NCBI GenBank assembly: GCA_030141605.1
Contig: JAQGDQ010000219.1
Span: 248,001-312,000 of the forward strand
Direction: 5' to 3'
Length of the DNA: 64,000 nucleotides
DNA from: Tubiluchus corallicola
Taxonomy: Eukaryota > Priapulida > Priapulimorpha > Priapulimorphida > Tubiluchidae
In this document: positions 52,056 to 64,000 of the stretch, piece by piece
How positions within the stretch are numbered: the first letter of the stretch is position 1
Layout: each line of letters begins with the position of its first letter
Translations under genes and position numbers: made by a program
Notes under the pieces: generated by a model
Told to the model about the DNA's origin: nothing
Database searches by the model: none
Seen by the model: the letters and a program-made list of their open reading frames with translations, nothing else

Positions 52056-55000
52056 ATGACACGGTAAGTTGAAGTATGAATTTTAGCTTTTTTTTTAACA
52101 CGGTTTTTACATCACCACTTCTCAATTCGGTTTTTGGCTTAAACAAGGTTTTTTTTATTACAGTACTACGCTCTAATAGTTCTTTATTTACACATAAAAT
52201 ATTTAAGGTGAGATGTGTAAAATTAAAATGTTTAATATTTAAGGTCAATTCGCTTTAAGACGCTTCAGTATTGTTCTTGTATTTATATAGTAATATGCTT
52301 TCATGACTTGTGACGCCTCCATTACTGATAAAATTGTCGAATATTTTACTGGAAGTGATAATGGAGCCCGTCAGAAATGACAATTTTAGGGTGCGGCATC
52401 GAGAAATTGGAATCCTATTATATTTCGCTTACAATTCAAAGTAGGGTTTATATACATAAGCAGAGTTTATAATATTGCGGTTATATAATCTGCATGACCA
52501 ATTTCGGATCATTGTTCAGTTCGATATGAATCGAATTTTATTAAATTTTATTTGCTACTTGTCTTTTTTACGTTTAATACCGTAGTGTGTTCTTAACTTT
52601 TCTGCAAATAAATCTTCAAAGCTTTTTTTAAAGTTTTATTGACTAAAAATTCTTGATCTTTTTAAAGGTTCTTCACAATCTTGCACTTTTTCGGTATTTT
52701 GGTTCTGTCATATGGTCAGAGCGGCATTGTCGGGAAGCTGGATCCATTTGTCGTTAATCAGATTTTTCAGGCAGCTGAAGAAACGGTAGAAGCCAGGGAG
52801 GAAGAAGAGATTAAAAACAGTGTACAGGCGTTTGACTTAGGTAGCAATGGTAATAGAACGAAATCGTTATTATTCACAGGTCGCCATCACATCATAGAGA
52901 TCGTATATTCGCCTGGAATTTTGTTTCATTGTTATTTATTAAAATATTCGTCTTTATCTTCATTATCACTTGCTCTACAACTGTCTGTTTACCAATGTTG
53001 ACATTATCATAATCTATCATTATCTCTGTCATTATTGTGGTCTCTGTCATACCGTCATCTTCATCATTATAATCTTATCGTTGTTACCACATCGTCATTA
53101 TATCCAATATCAGTATCACCGCCGTTACCACTACTATTAGCATTATCATTATCTGCCTTCGTGTTTATCATTGTTATCGTCATCATCATTTTATTATTAT
53201 CATCATCACTACCATCATTAACACCAATCATTATTAGTTCATCTGCATTTAATATCAAAATCATTTTTGATTAATTCAATAGTGACGTAAAGAAACTAAC
53301 TGTAATTTAGTTATATCATGTAACAGCATTAACAGATTTTTATGTTATTATGTACCTTTTTTACTTGGATGACATGTACAAGGAATGGCAGCGGCAATGT
53401 TGTTTCATTTTAAAACGTAAACAGATATAATTTTGATTCTGGTAAAATCAATATCAAAAATTTTACAGTGGCGGCGTAAAAATATAGAGTCATTAGTAAA
53501 GCCAAAAGAATTTTTGTTTTGACATTTATTCTTGCGTGTTTTCAGAAATTTCAGAAAATGAACCAGACAGGAGTATCGTGGCTCAAAATGCGTTCTCCAG
53601 AGCCTCAGAGGGAGCTAAGGAAAGGCAAAGGGACGCGGATGTGCTGTTAGAGGCTGGCAGACTTATTGCAACAAAGTAAGCAGCTTTTTTTGTAAGTTCC
53701 CATTTTTGGCTATGACTTGTGCGTTTGGCCTGACTAGTTGTAGAGGTCTCCCTGAAGTTTCCTAAGCCGATCAAGAGGGATCATTTCAGCCATTCCAGCT
53801 CAATTGCCCTTATTTCTGTTGCTCGGAAAGTGGCCAACACGTCTCTATTGTGAAAAACGAAAACAAAAAGAGTAATAACAAGAAATAGTTTTGATTTTTA
53901 AAATAAGACATCGCATTCAAAGAAAAAGTGTTAAGCTAATTGTCAGTGTTAAACAAATTGCGAAATTTTACTAGTTTCAATTAAGTCGTTTTCAAATTGT
54001 TGTTATTTTATTCTGCAGGTTGGGTTTACCGGCAGATAGCTTGGTATTTGTACTGCCGCAGATTGATGTTTCACAATCACGATTTACTGCAGATTGCCCA
54101 TTTAACAATCCCCCAGTTTGCACAGAAAGAAGATTCAGAACAATTGATGGAACTTGTAATAATTTGGAAAACCCATTTTTTGGAGCCGCACTCACACCAC
54201 AGAAACGACTTCGGCCCGCTGATTATTCTGATGGTAAGTGTAATCGGGTATCTGACTTTTTAAGGGTGCATGTAAGCTATGTTATGTTGTAAAAGGGAAT
54301 GAATAATTTTGAAAATTAAATGTATTCCATAGTTTTTCAAAAAAAATCCTAGTACTGCTGTTGTTTTTCCAACCTTTGGCAATATTAGGGGTCAGAGTTA
54401 TGTCGCCCATTGGTTTAATTTGATTGACTCAAAATCACAACTTTGTCATTTCAGCATTCCATCCTAAGCAACAGCAGCATCCTCTTGCAGAGGAGTATGA
54501 TTTGCATAAAAACACCGAAAAAGAGGAATATTGTGAATTTGGAGAAAATCCAGTCTTTGGTTTCGCGGCATGTTTTCTCGCACTAAAAGGCATAAACATT
54601 AAAATTAGGATCTACGCGAGGTAATACTGAAGATGAGAAGATTTCTTCAAGTTGTAAAATCATTTTGCTTCATGTTTTAATTAGGAGCTGATGAACTGCG
54701 GGCAGCAAGAGACGGCGGTCCACTGCCAAATGCCAGAGAAGTGACAGTGAATGTCCATCAGACAACACGACAACTTGACGAAGGAATAACAGCTTTTGTT
54801 TTTCAATGGGGACAATTTCTTGACCATGACATAACTCTCACTCCTATAACAACAGGTAAACTAACTTAGTAAAGCGTTATTTTTGTTCTACGGATTACGC
54901 TTGTGATTAGTATAATTATAGTTTTTGTAATATTACTATACTTTTGTAACATTATTCTCGTGGTTTTCAAAGATAATTTAGTAACGCCTGAAAGTTTATA

Positions 55001-58000
55001 AATGCAACAAATACGACTTTTTAAAAGTTTATTCGCTTTATCGTGTTGTGGTTTTTCCAGTTCATTTTTTATCACTTATTTGATCTTTGTCCTTTAAGGT
55101 TTACCCCAGGGTGGTTTCCATTGTCATTTCATCCATACGCATGCGCATTGTAAAGTAGTGTGACGGCATGCGAATGTACGTATTGTCGTTTCTTAATTTC
55201 AGATGCTCTTGGAAATGAACTACTGTGTTGCGATCCCAACTCGAGAAGTTTTAACAACCGAGAATGTAGGCCGATTCTCTTCAACAATGACCCGGAGTTT
55301 GGAGACTGCAATACCTGCATGAACTTTGCCCGTTCACTTCCCAGTCCCAGACGGGATTGCAAACTTGGTATTTTCCGCCGAAACGTTGCTGAGCTTCCCC
55401 TATTTCCTTGAGGAAGAATTCCTGTGGCTGTTATATATATTCATCTGTATTACGAAAGTTGTTATTCATTTGTACCCCACAATAGAACCAGAAATCCTTG
55501 GCGATTTGTAACACAAGAAACGAAGGCTTATATTAGACAATACGTTGTATCGTGATGATTCATTGATGAAGTGCTTCTGTGTGGCATTTGTACAACTGAT
55601 TAGTTGTTAAGCGGCTGAGGAAAGTGCCGAAAAAATTTTCATCATTTTTAACCAAAGAACTGGGCACTTATGGTGCTGGCACTCATCCTCACAGAAAGTT
55701 AGTTATGCAATGTAATGGCTCTCGGCTTTATAATATCCCGTAGAATGCAAATAATTTGGCCGGGCTTCATTAGACAATGGAATTTTTAGACTACATGTGC
55801 TGTTTTATTTTTCTAAACGTCAGAAAAGATGAAATTTACCAGTTTTATTTAGTTTGTTTCTACAATTATTTGTTATACTTTAGGTGTACGTGAGCAGTTG
55901 AACCAAATTACAGCATTTCTTGATGCTTCTCACATTTACGGATCGGAGGAAGAGGAAGCCTCAAATCTAAGGAGTTTTCAAGGAGGTAAAGGAGTAAACA
56001 CTCTAATAAAATATAGATGAGACAATTAAGTTGCATTGAATGGTTACAGTAATCTGAGGGGAACGTAAAAATCAGCAAAGGTCAAAATAATTTAGGTGTT
56101 TAATCTGCAAGAACGTTATAATTTAAATTGTCAAGCTCTAAAGCTCAAAACTTTTGCTTATACTTAATATGCAAAACGTTTACGAAATCTATTTCAGGAC
56201 AGCTTCGTACAAGTCCACCAAGATTAACGGGTGGTAAACCGTTGCTTCCAACAAGCGAAGAAGAGGCGTGCAATTTACCACCAGAGGTAGGACCGTGTTT
56301 CGTTGCTGGTATGTACAGTTATTATATAGATAAACTTTATTGTTTTGTTAAATCGGGTACCCATACAATTGGGATACAATTAATTTACTTTTCAAATTCG
56401 TTCATATTGTATGCAAATGGACTTCATGTCAATGTGTAAGTCTCTCCTTATGTTATGCTTCCGTCTATTTAGATGTGGTTTGTCAGCTCAAATGGATGAA
56501 ATGGATTAGACATTCAGTGCTTCAAAATGCAAAACAGATAGTCCATAACTTATCACAGATAGCTATATTGGTTCGTGGAATTTTAGTTTAGTTATATGCT
56601 TATATTTCATTGTGCGTGCAACAGTTCTTATATTTCAGGAGACGAAAGAGTGAATGAACAAGTTGGATTAACAACTCAGCACACAATATGGGTCAGAGAG
56701 CACAACCGAATTGCTGCTATTCTGCAAGGACTTAACCCAACGTTAAGCGATGAAGCGATTTATCAGGAGACAAGGCGCATTGTGGCAGCCGAGACGCAAC
56801 ATATAACTTTCAATGAATTCCTGCCCGTTGTTTTTGGGACAAACTTGGTCTACAACTCGGATTGGGTCAACTTCGACTTGCGCTTGGCATCCAGCGGTTT
56901 TGCAGTCGAGAATGGCTATGATCCAAATATCGACGCTACAATTGCGAATGAATTTTCAACAGCAGCGTACAGATTTGGTCATACACTCATCCCACCAGAT
57001 TTTATGAGAATATCGGAAAAAGGCAACTCCCCGCTCCCATTAAGGGATACTTTCTTAAAACCGTCAGTCCTTTTTGATAACAATACAGTTGGTGGCACTG
57101 ATCCGATTACAATAGGTATGACAAGGCAGCTAGGGGAAAAAGCAGATGCTAATATTGTCGATGAAGTTAGGAATAGACTATTTCAGTCCATGCCAAATGA
57201 GCGTCTTGACTTACCTGCCCTGAATATTCAACGAGGACGGGATCATGGAATACCTGGTTATAATACCTACAGAGACTATTGTGGATTGCGACGTGGACGA
57301 TTAATCGATGATTTTATCGACGAAATCGATCAAGAACAAATTAATAGATTAAAAGCCGTTTACAGGTATCTGGAATTATGCTAACCTAATTTCAGCACCA
57401 GTTCGAGAAACAGAAATCTGTAAAATCTATTAGGTGTATCTATTACTTAGGAAAGCTTGCTGAATTTTGCTAAGATTTTATCTTAGGCATATCTAAACAA
57501 GCATATGTACAGTGCTTCCGAAAAAAAACAGAATACGATGTGCCTTACTAAAGTATTTCAAATACAATTGTGTTTAATAACTTCTGTTAATTTTCAGAAA
57601 TGTAGACGACGTAGATTTATTTGCTGGCGGGTTATCTGAACGACCTGTCGGAGGAGGATTAGTCGGGCCAACGTTTGCGTGCATTATTGGTAAACAGTTT
57701 GACGAATTGCGCAGAGGTGATCGATTCTGGTATGAGAACGGTGGATTCCTGTCAAGTTTTACTTTAGGTGAGTGAAGGGGTGTTCGAATGTTTCGGGAGG
57801 GAATCGGGGGTCGGGTCGGGGTTCGGGTCATTAACTAAAAATAATTATTAGTAAACCGATAAGGAAATAATTGCGAAATTATTTCATTCTTTCTTTCATT
57901 TTCACAATTGTAGCTTTAACCAGTTAATATCGCCCACGGTGAGTTAATGACTAATCTACCAAAATAGATTAGTGACATTCACAGATGACTGAATGGACTT

Positions 58001-59675
58001 GCTCTATACTTACCGTGGAAAGACAATCATGCGTTTATTTTAAACTATTTATAAGTTGTTTTGAAAAATAACGGAACCTTTGTAATCACGTGCTACAATA
58101 AATTATCAAAAAGATATTTTGTCACAAAATTTAATCTATAAATAACTTGGTAAAGGGCCCATTTTTCCCGATAAACCTCAGAAGCCTGAAGCAAACGTTG
58201 CTTTTCAAATATAAACTTTTTCAACTTCCGTGTCAGGATCGGTGTCAGGACGGGAAGAGGGAACGGGGTTTGACAAAAATTCGGGAGTCTGGATCATGAT
58301 GGCCTCGAACGCAAATAAATGTGAACAAATTGGAATGTAGCCTGGATTTGAACCAGATATATTCTATATCTACAAGGCAGGCGCCATAAATACCCAGACT
58401 ACCGTGTTCCCCAGTGATTATGACAATTGAAAGTTATATCTGACTAACCAGTTCAGCATTCCAGTGTTAGACCACTCACGCAAGATCTAATTAAAAGAAG
58501 ACGGGATGAATTTTCATATACTACCCCATTTTTAAATCCGATAAAACGTATACATTTTAACACAATTAATACTGCAAAAGCGTTTCTGGTAATTAAATAA
58601 TAGATTAAAAACTTAATTAACGGTCGGCGAGCTCAACTGTTGATGACATCACAAACTAACATAATTTTCAACATTTCTTTTCAATATTTTAAACAGTAGA
58701 TCATTTTGACCAACAATTTAATCATTGGGTGCGGTTTTGCTTTAAATTAATTTTAATTCTTTTCAGTCTAAAATTGTGGTCATGAACATTGTAATCTTGA
58801 TTTTTAAGTTATAAAATTTTAATTGACAAATAATCATGCCTTGGTTTGATGTCATTTTCAGTATTTCAAAGCTGAACTGATAATTAACGGTAAGCAAAGT
58901 CAATATATTGATTTATCATAATTATTCAATTAAGTAATTGTGTCGTTTCAATTCATGAATTTTTCTTTTACACAACATTGTTAGAGCAACTTGAAGAAAT
59001 TAGGAAGGTGACACTGGCAAAAATTCTGTGTGACAATGGTGATAGTATTCGCGAAATACAACCTGACGTCTTTAGACCTCCAACTCCTGAACAGTTAGTA
59101 TATGCTAAATACATATTGCGTTGCTTTAGCTAATAGCTCGTGTTTATTATTTTTACACGCCACTAGTCTAGAATTCCGTTTTATTTCTCCGATTCGTTTT
59201 TGCAACGCATTTTGCATATTTGCCAAGCAGGTTTAAAGATAATGATGGTGATTAAAGAAGCCTTCCAAGATAAAAATCGTTAGTACGTTAATTATTGCTA
59301 TTCAAAACAAGAGACTAATCACGGGCAACAGAGTCCCAGTTTTGTGGAAACTTTTGTCACTTAGTTTTAAGCTATAGTTTTATAGTTTATATTTTCGTTT
59401 CTCCAGGCAGGGCTTCCAAACCGTAGGTTTATACTCTACATGAAACCTTCAAATATATGAGGTTTTAACAATTATTTTCATAGTAATTGCTTACTAAGAT
59501 ATTAATTAACGACATTGTAATTTGATTTATTGCGGCCGTATATTGTATTGTATGTGTGAATCTTCAGTAAAATGTTCTGTTCTTGGTTTTTTTTTGCAGA
59601 AACAACATTGTTTCATGCAGTTCGCTACCTCAAGTTAATATTCAGAATTTCTGGAGACGACTACGAGATTTTTAA
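52056..59675 (+). CDS. secreted animal haem peroxidase (peroxinectin/MPO type)
   Basis: Haem enzyme of the animal peroxidase superfamily that oxidises substrates with hydrogen peroxide, here exported. Twelve coding exons: 52056-52063, 52668-52840 (or 52849), 53546-53675, 54019-54233, 54685-54855, 55203-55367, 55884-55985, 56198-56308, 56639-57365, 57598-57767, 58985-59093, 59600-59675; 718 (or 721) aa, all phases consistent. Visible parts: signal peptide spliced across exons 1-2 (MTRFFTILHFFGILVLSYG); propeptide to about 100; domain start FRTIDGTCNNLENPFFGAA; distal His in WGQFLDHDITLTP (about H223); ECRPI...CMNFARS; WVREHNRIA with the catalytic Arg; proximal His in YRFGHTLIP (about H473); LNIQRGRDHGIPGYN; CIIGKQFDELRRGDRFWYEN. 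No extra Ig, LRR or C-terminal domain, so not peroxidasin. All key residues are present. The 8-nt first exon is inferred from phase and splice consensus. Confidence 0.92.
52985..53272. repeat. degenerate CAT/TCA trinucleotide tract
   Basis: Diverged TCATTA/TCATCA triplets fill much of peroxidase intron 2 and account for the open frames on both strands there. Confidence 0.7.
57776..58316. repeat. repeat related to the 5395-5563 block
   Basis: Lies in peroxidase intron 10. It begins AGGGGTGTTCGAATG with TCGGGGGTCGGGTCGGGG, and near the end has GTGTCAGGATCGGTGTCAGG, finishing CCTCGAACGC, which inverts the GNGTTCGAGG start of the block at 5395. Middle is AT-rich and unrelated. Possibly a longer copy of the same non-autonomous element. 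Confidence 0.35.
58335..58485 (-). repeat. degenerate tRNA-like SINE fragment
   Basis: On the minus strand TGGTTCAAATCCAGG (about 58338-58352) contains a good pol III box B, and AGTGGTCTAACACTGG about 120 bases upstream resembles box A. The gap is too large for a tRNA, so a SINE remnant is likelier. It lies in peroxidase intron 10. Confidence 0.35.
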
Positions 59676-59769
59676 TCGACATAATTTTATACGCTTCGGA
59701 TGACACTTCGTTTTTAAAGTGTGCAAAGTTTATGTCCGTCTGCTGATACACGTAATCTCAATGGTGTAC

Positions 59770-59775
59770 AATAAA
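59770..59775 (+). terminator. poly(A) signal of the peroxidase gene
   Basis: AATAAA 95 bases after the peroxidase stop codon, the usual spacing for a short 3' UTR. Confidence 0.6.
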
Positions 59776-60881
59776 TTATTAAATGGCTTCTAACTTTCTG
59801 ACTTTGTTCGTATGTAATTTAAATGGTAACCTAAAGCTAGCTCACTTTTTATTTATGTCAAACGGGCAACTCATGCAGTAGACGCCTGCCTGACAACTAC
59901 CCACTCACTTGTCACTAGCAACATGAGAGATCATGTCACACTAAAGCACGTTTTTGAGAAATAAGTCCACTTCCAACACATGTTATATCCGTTGGACATA
60001 GTCGGATCGTGAGTCAATAACGTCCGTGTATCCACAGTGTACCCAGGACATTAAAGCCAAATTTTGCAGAGGAGTTGTTTTGATACATTCTTGAACTGCT
60101 TTTTCTTTGAGGTCAAAATACAATAGAGCACGACGTGTTTTACACAAACTTATAAAATACTTCTAAAATGCATGACCAAAAAAAAAAACAATCAAAATTT
60201 TGGTAGAAATGTTATCCGTAGACCACGGCGAGTGAAATAACAACTATTGCAAATAGGTTACAAGGTTAACGATCAAAAGTTAGAAAACAAGTTTACAGTC
60301 AAGGTTATACATATCATTAATTAGTGAAATGCCAACAGTAAATCCTCGTCCGTCTGCATCCATGTGTCCGTAACTTGTCTCCAGTTATCGGAACTGATAG
60401 ATAGACAAACTGAACCAGAAATTTATTTTTTACGTGGATACATTAAAATATGCATGAGAAAAAATTACAAATAAAAATTAACTTATGTACCAAGCAGTTC
60501 TTAGTTACCCTCCACATATATGTACGCGCGTACTGTAAATTTTGTCGAATGCGCTTATATGATGACTTTAAACTATCACATATATATAATGCTTAATATA
60601 TTACATGACACGTACATCTCACAGTCTATTATGCTATGCCCAACATTAGGATCATTTTTGCATGCCCATCTCTGTTGCAGACTGATTTCGTATACAGGCG
60701 CATAAGATATAAAATCCACAAACACTTTACTGAGACAGATTATTGCTCATCTGCGAGCTCTATAAACGCTGTTTTGCCACACACATATTTCTATAAAACA
60801 CTGGTCGCACACGATAAAAATGTTGCTCAAAAAACGATGAACTACTGGAGTTTTAACTAACACAAAATAACTTCAGAACAT
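59776..60881. other. intergenic region
   Basis: No gene recognised between the peroxidase 3' end and the hAT-like element. The short frames at 60520-60860 have no family features. Confidence 0.6.
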
Positions 60882-61314
60882 GGTAACATCAGGGCCTATT
60901 TCAGCCTACGCGAGGCCCGGGGAAGTGGGGCGTGTGAGGCCCCATGGGGGGTAGATGTGAGGGGTCGAAGCGCCGGAGGGCGGGCACTGTCTCGATTGGC
61001 GCCCAGAAAATTTTTGAACTGCTAGAAAGCCAGAGAAGCATTTTCGAAGAAAAAATATGGAGTTATACAGTTGTTAAAGGAATTGAAAGAAAAACTGCTT
61101 TATTCTCAAGACCAGTCCTAATGCTTGTCAATACTGGCAAACGGCGCGCGCGCGAGAGAGAGAGAACAGGAGAGAGGGAGAGAGAGAGAGAGGCAGTATG
61201 TTCGCATGAAGCAAAAAAATGTTACCTTGACGCGAGGCCCCCCTGGAGGGTAAGGCCCCGTGGAAGTATCCCCACTCCCCCCCCCCCCGCCTTGAAATAG
61301 GCCCTGGGTAACAT
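60882..61314. mobile_element. hAT-like non-autonomous element with intact target duplication
   Basis: A 417-bp element (60890-61306) with 14-bp perfect terminal inverted repeats (CAGGGCCTATTTCA at the left; its reverse complement TGAAATAGGCCCTG at the right) flanked by a perfect 8-bp direct duplication GGTAACAT (60882-60889 and 61307-61314). An 8-bp duplication and CAGGG termini fit the hAT superfamily. Inside are GC-rich arms (GAGGCCC, GGGGCCT types), a (GA)n run at about 61149-61192, a C run near 61277, and no transposase. Confidence 0.88.
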
Positions 61315-62950
61315 GCTGTGTTTGGAACTTGTTTGATCAATTCCAATGACGCAATATTAGTTACAGTTACAATAGTGTAACTTTCGAAGCATTTAATCGT
61401 GGTATTTATTTTTAGTAGTCACGCGTGTCTAGGTCCTTCATTGTAACTTCTTGTTAGCCGGCGTGACGCCTCCAGGGTATTTCCGGTTTAGTGGAGGTAA
61501 CGACTATGTCAATTCGTGCATAAGACAACAGACAATCGGAACTATTGTGTCAGTCTGCTGAAACTCGTGGGCACCAAAATATTTTCACTACAAAACTTGT
61601 ACATTGGCAAACGTCATCGCAGATTTAAAAAATATTTGTTGACATTCTTATAAAAAAAGATAAGATAGGTGTTTGGTGAATTAGTTTGCAATCTGTGTTT
61701 CGTTAAAAGGTGCTGCTTATTGAGAAAGTATTGAAACTGTTTTAACACTTAATATACAGAACACCAACTTATTACTGTGTATTCCTACAATTACTTTGCC
61801 GAAAATTATTTCATTCTTAAAACATGAAAAGGTATGTTAAAAATGAAATTATTTTGCTATTTTTAGTTGTAAAATGATGGTAAAGTTTTCTAGATAGACA
61901 GAAAACTTGCTTTAATTTCTAAATTTCAGATCGTATTTGTTTAGAAGAATTTCTTGCAAAATTACATAAATAATAGAAGAGTATTATTGCCTTATTGGGT
62001 ATTAATGAAAACAATAGCCGATTGTGAACCTTCTATTGGCCTACTCTTTCAATTATTTTACAATAATTAAGAGAAGTGTCCACCTTTACGTTTAACTGTA
62101 GCAAGAAGATTTTTTGATGGCTGAGCTGATATTTCTTTTATAAAAGTTGAATTTTATTAATATGATCAAATTTATTTTTTTGAAATCTTGTATTAAAGTT
62201 TCGCCAAAGCTTCGAAAACGCAATCTCTAAAACAATCTTGATAAAATCCCTATTGCATTTAGCTAAACTATGCTAAACTATTTCAGTACGGAACGAAATA
62301 TTATTTGTTGACAAATTCAAAAACCATATTAAGTATACTTATGTCAAAATGTTGCTAACAGTGTCCATTATTAAACTAAATTTGAACTTCCAGACGTTAT
62401 GGGTAACGTAATTACTATGCCATAATTAGTTTTTCCAAAATGGTTAACAAAAAGACATTAAAATAAGGCGTTTGATCGCATCTATTTAGCTGTGGTCTGG
62501 AATGTGTGCGTAGCAGATTACCGTTTTTTTAATTTTTTTTTCATCTTTTTCATTTAATAGTAGTTTAACGTTATAGGCAGTCTCTGCACGCTATGAAGTG
62601 CAGTATCACGCTGCTGAAAAACTCTGGATTTATGCCTATCATTATGGCTGCCACTCGATTTTATTTTGTCTCCGTTTTAAACGTTCAATTCGTTGATGTA
62701 ATAGGTTTTATCAACTCTTTCAACATGTTAAACACCGTCTGCACTTTAAGACATTTAGAATGAAAACCAATGAGTTGCTACTCTGGTAGTTTTATTGTGT
62801 AGCGAATTTTATCTGAGTCGAACGAAGTGTTACACTAGGAACGAAAGTTCAAAAAATGAGCTTTTAATCAACTGTAGCTGTTATCAACATATCAACAAAT
62901 TCCATTTTAATTAGCATAATTATAACCAGCCATCAAAGAAGATTTCATGA
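61315..62950. other. AT-rich region, nothing recognised
   Basis: No open frame of note, no splice chain, no repeat beyond short A/T runs. Confidence 0.6.
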
Positions 62951-62959
62951 CAACCGTCT

Positions 62960-63682
62960 GCTCAAACTGAATGCTTTATATATTGCAAAATCAAGTTGCT
63001 AAAGCTTTTCGCGTTGTAAACGTGATTTTTCGCTGTTTCATACGAAGAACAAAAGTGCCCTTATGGATGCTTACAAAGCTTATGTTTGGGCGCTACTGGA
63101 ATATTGAACACCAGTTCGGTCACCCCATTATGTGCAGGACATTGATGCTATAGAAATGGCTCATCAATACTTTACAAGTACAACCACTCGAAGTAGTCTG
63201 ACGAATAATTTTTGATCTTAAGATGGTTTATAAAATATGCAATAAATTAGTAGATTTGTCATTTGGTGATTTCTTTCGCTATGCTCCTACCCGAAATTTA
63301 CATGGTCACAATGACAAATTGTTCAAACATTATCCTAGATTAGGTATATACAAATATTCTGTGGCAAATAGAGTAGTCACCAACAGACTAGCAAACTGCA
63401 ACCGTTTAAACTATTGCCATGTTAATCGGTTCACGTAAGCTATTTTTTCTTCACTGTAGTCTCTCTCTGTTTAAGTTTTTTAAGTTTTTTGTTTAATCAT
63501 AAAATTTCTACCGCACCTAATTCGATTTATAACTGTATAAAGTAGGTATACTATTATACATTGTACTTTATGGCAAGCATAATTGCTACATGCCTGCTGC
63601 CATTTTCTTTTATAAAAAAGTATTTTTATAAATGTCCTTAAATGTATAAAAATAAATAAATTAATTAATTAAATGATTATTA
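62960..63682 (+). mobile_element. LINE relic, C-terminal end
   Basis: Across two frames with stops one can read DAYKAYVWALLEY, TPVRSPHYVQDIDAIEMAHQ and then FDLKMVYKICNKLVDLSFGD, FRYAPTRNLHGHNDKLFKHY and YSVANRVVTNRLAN, the conserved C-terminal region downstream of the reverse transcriptase in many LINEs. It ends with AAATAAATAAATTAATTAATTAAA, a short tandem tail, at about 63650-63673. The reverse transcriptase core is missing and the frame is broken. Confidence 0.78.
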
Positions 63683-64000
63683 TATGCTATAAATTCTTGT
63701 GACATTGCAACTAATATGTTAGCACGATGTTAATGAGATATCATCAGTCTGAATCAGAGCATTCGGCTTCAATACAGCCGGAATTATATTTCGATGAATA
63801 CTCGTTTTTTTACTACTCGTTTTCGATCGTGACACGTCTTCAGTTTCCAGTGTCCGAGTTGGAAGGGATGGTGCTTCTGGGAATGTTAGAATTGGTTCGC
63901 AAGACACAAGCTACTTGAACTTTACCCTTTTCTGAATAACCATGTTGTACTTGGTCATTAAGCGCCATTTATCGTTTGTCATTAATATTCGCACAAATTT
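63683..64000. other. window end, nothing recognised
   Basis: Two overlapping short open frames on opposite strands (63719-63918) show no family features. No other structure seen. Confidence 0.5.

Overview
The window is eukaryotic and animal. It is AT-rich, genes are split into many short exons with GT-AG introns, and the four genes that can be read belong to metazoan families: an SLC24A3/A4-type Na+/Ca2+,K+ exchanger, a NIM1-type AMPK-related kinase, a CD225/dispanin small membrane protein and a secreted animal haem peroxidase. The many LINE relics, short inverted-repeat elements and very long microsatellites fit an invertebrate genome (cnidarian, lophotrochozoan or invertebrate deuterostome). 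I cannot place the species more closely. There is no sign of a prokaryote, a plasmid or a CRISPR array.

Layout. 1-4465: mostly AT-rich non-coding DNA, with a possible tail of a plus-strand gene near 875-1242. 4671-18204: complete minus-strand exchanger gene, 17 coding exons, 750 aa, every splice phase consistent. 18205-28600: no gene that I can support; it holds an AT minisatellite, a 15-bp minisatellite, a (GGTA)n array and a LINE relic lying inside that array. 28650-30200: plus-strand LINE with a reverse transcriptase. 30202-32990: tRNA-like SINE fragment, otherwise nothing recognised. 33053-37411: NIM1-type kinase, 3 coding exons. 37412-42777: 3' UTR and empty intergenic DNA. 42778-48058: minus-strand dispanin gene, 4 exons, whose introns are loaded with repeats (LINE relic, 140-bp repeat array, microsatellites, a TTAA-flanked element). 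49200-51215: inverted clusters of CGTGNNCACG palindromes around an inverted copy of the same repeat family. 52056-59675: haem peroxidase, 12 coding exons. 60882-61314: a hAT-like non-autonomous element with a perfect 8-bp target duplication. 62960-63680: another LINE relic.

The four genes are separately transcribed and show no operon or shared pathway; their adjacency looks incidental. The most unusual material is in the non-coding part: a 230-bp CT tract 11 bases from a splice donor in the exchanger, a three-uAUG leader in front of the kinase, an 8-nucleotide start-codon exon in the peroxidase, intact-looking non-autonomous transposons, and a repeat family present in opposite orientations on either side of the dispanin first exons. 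I did not find a convincing new multi-gene system.
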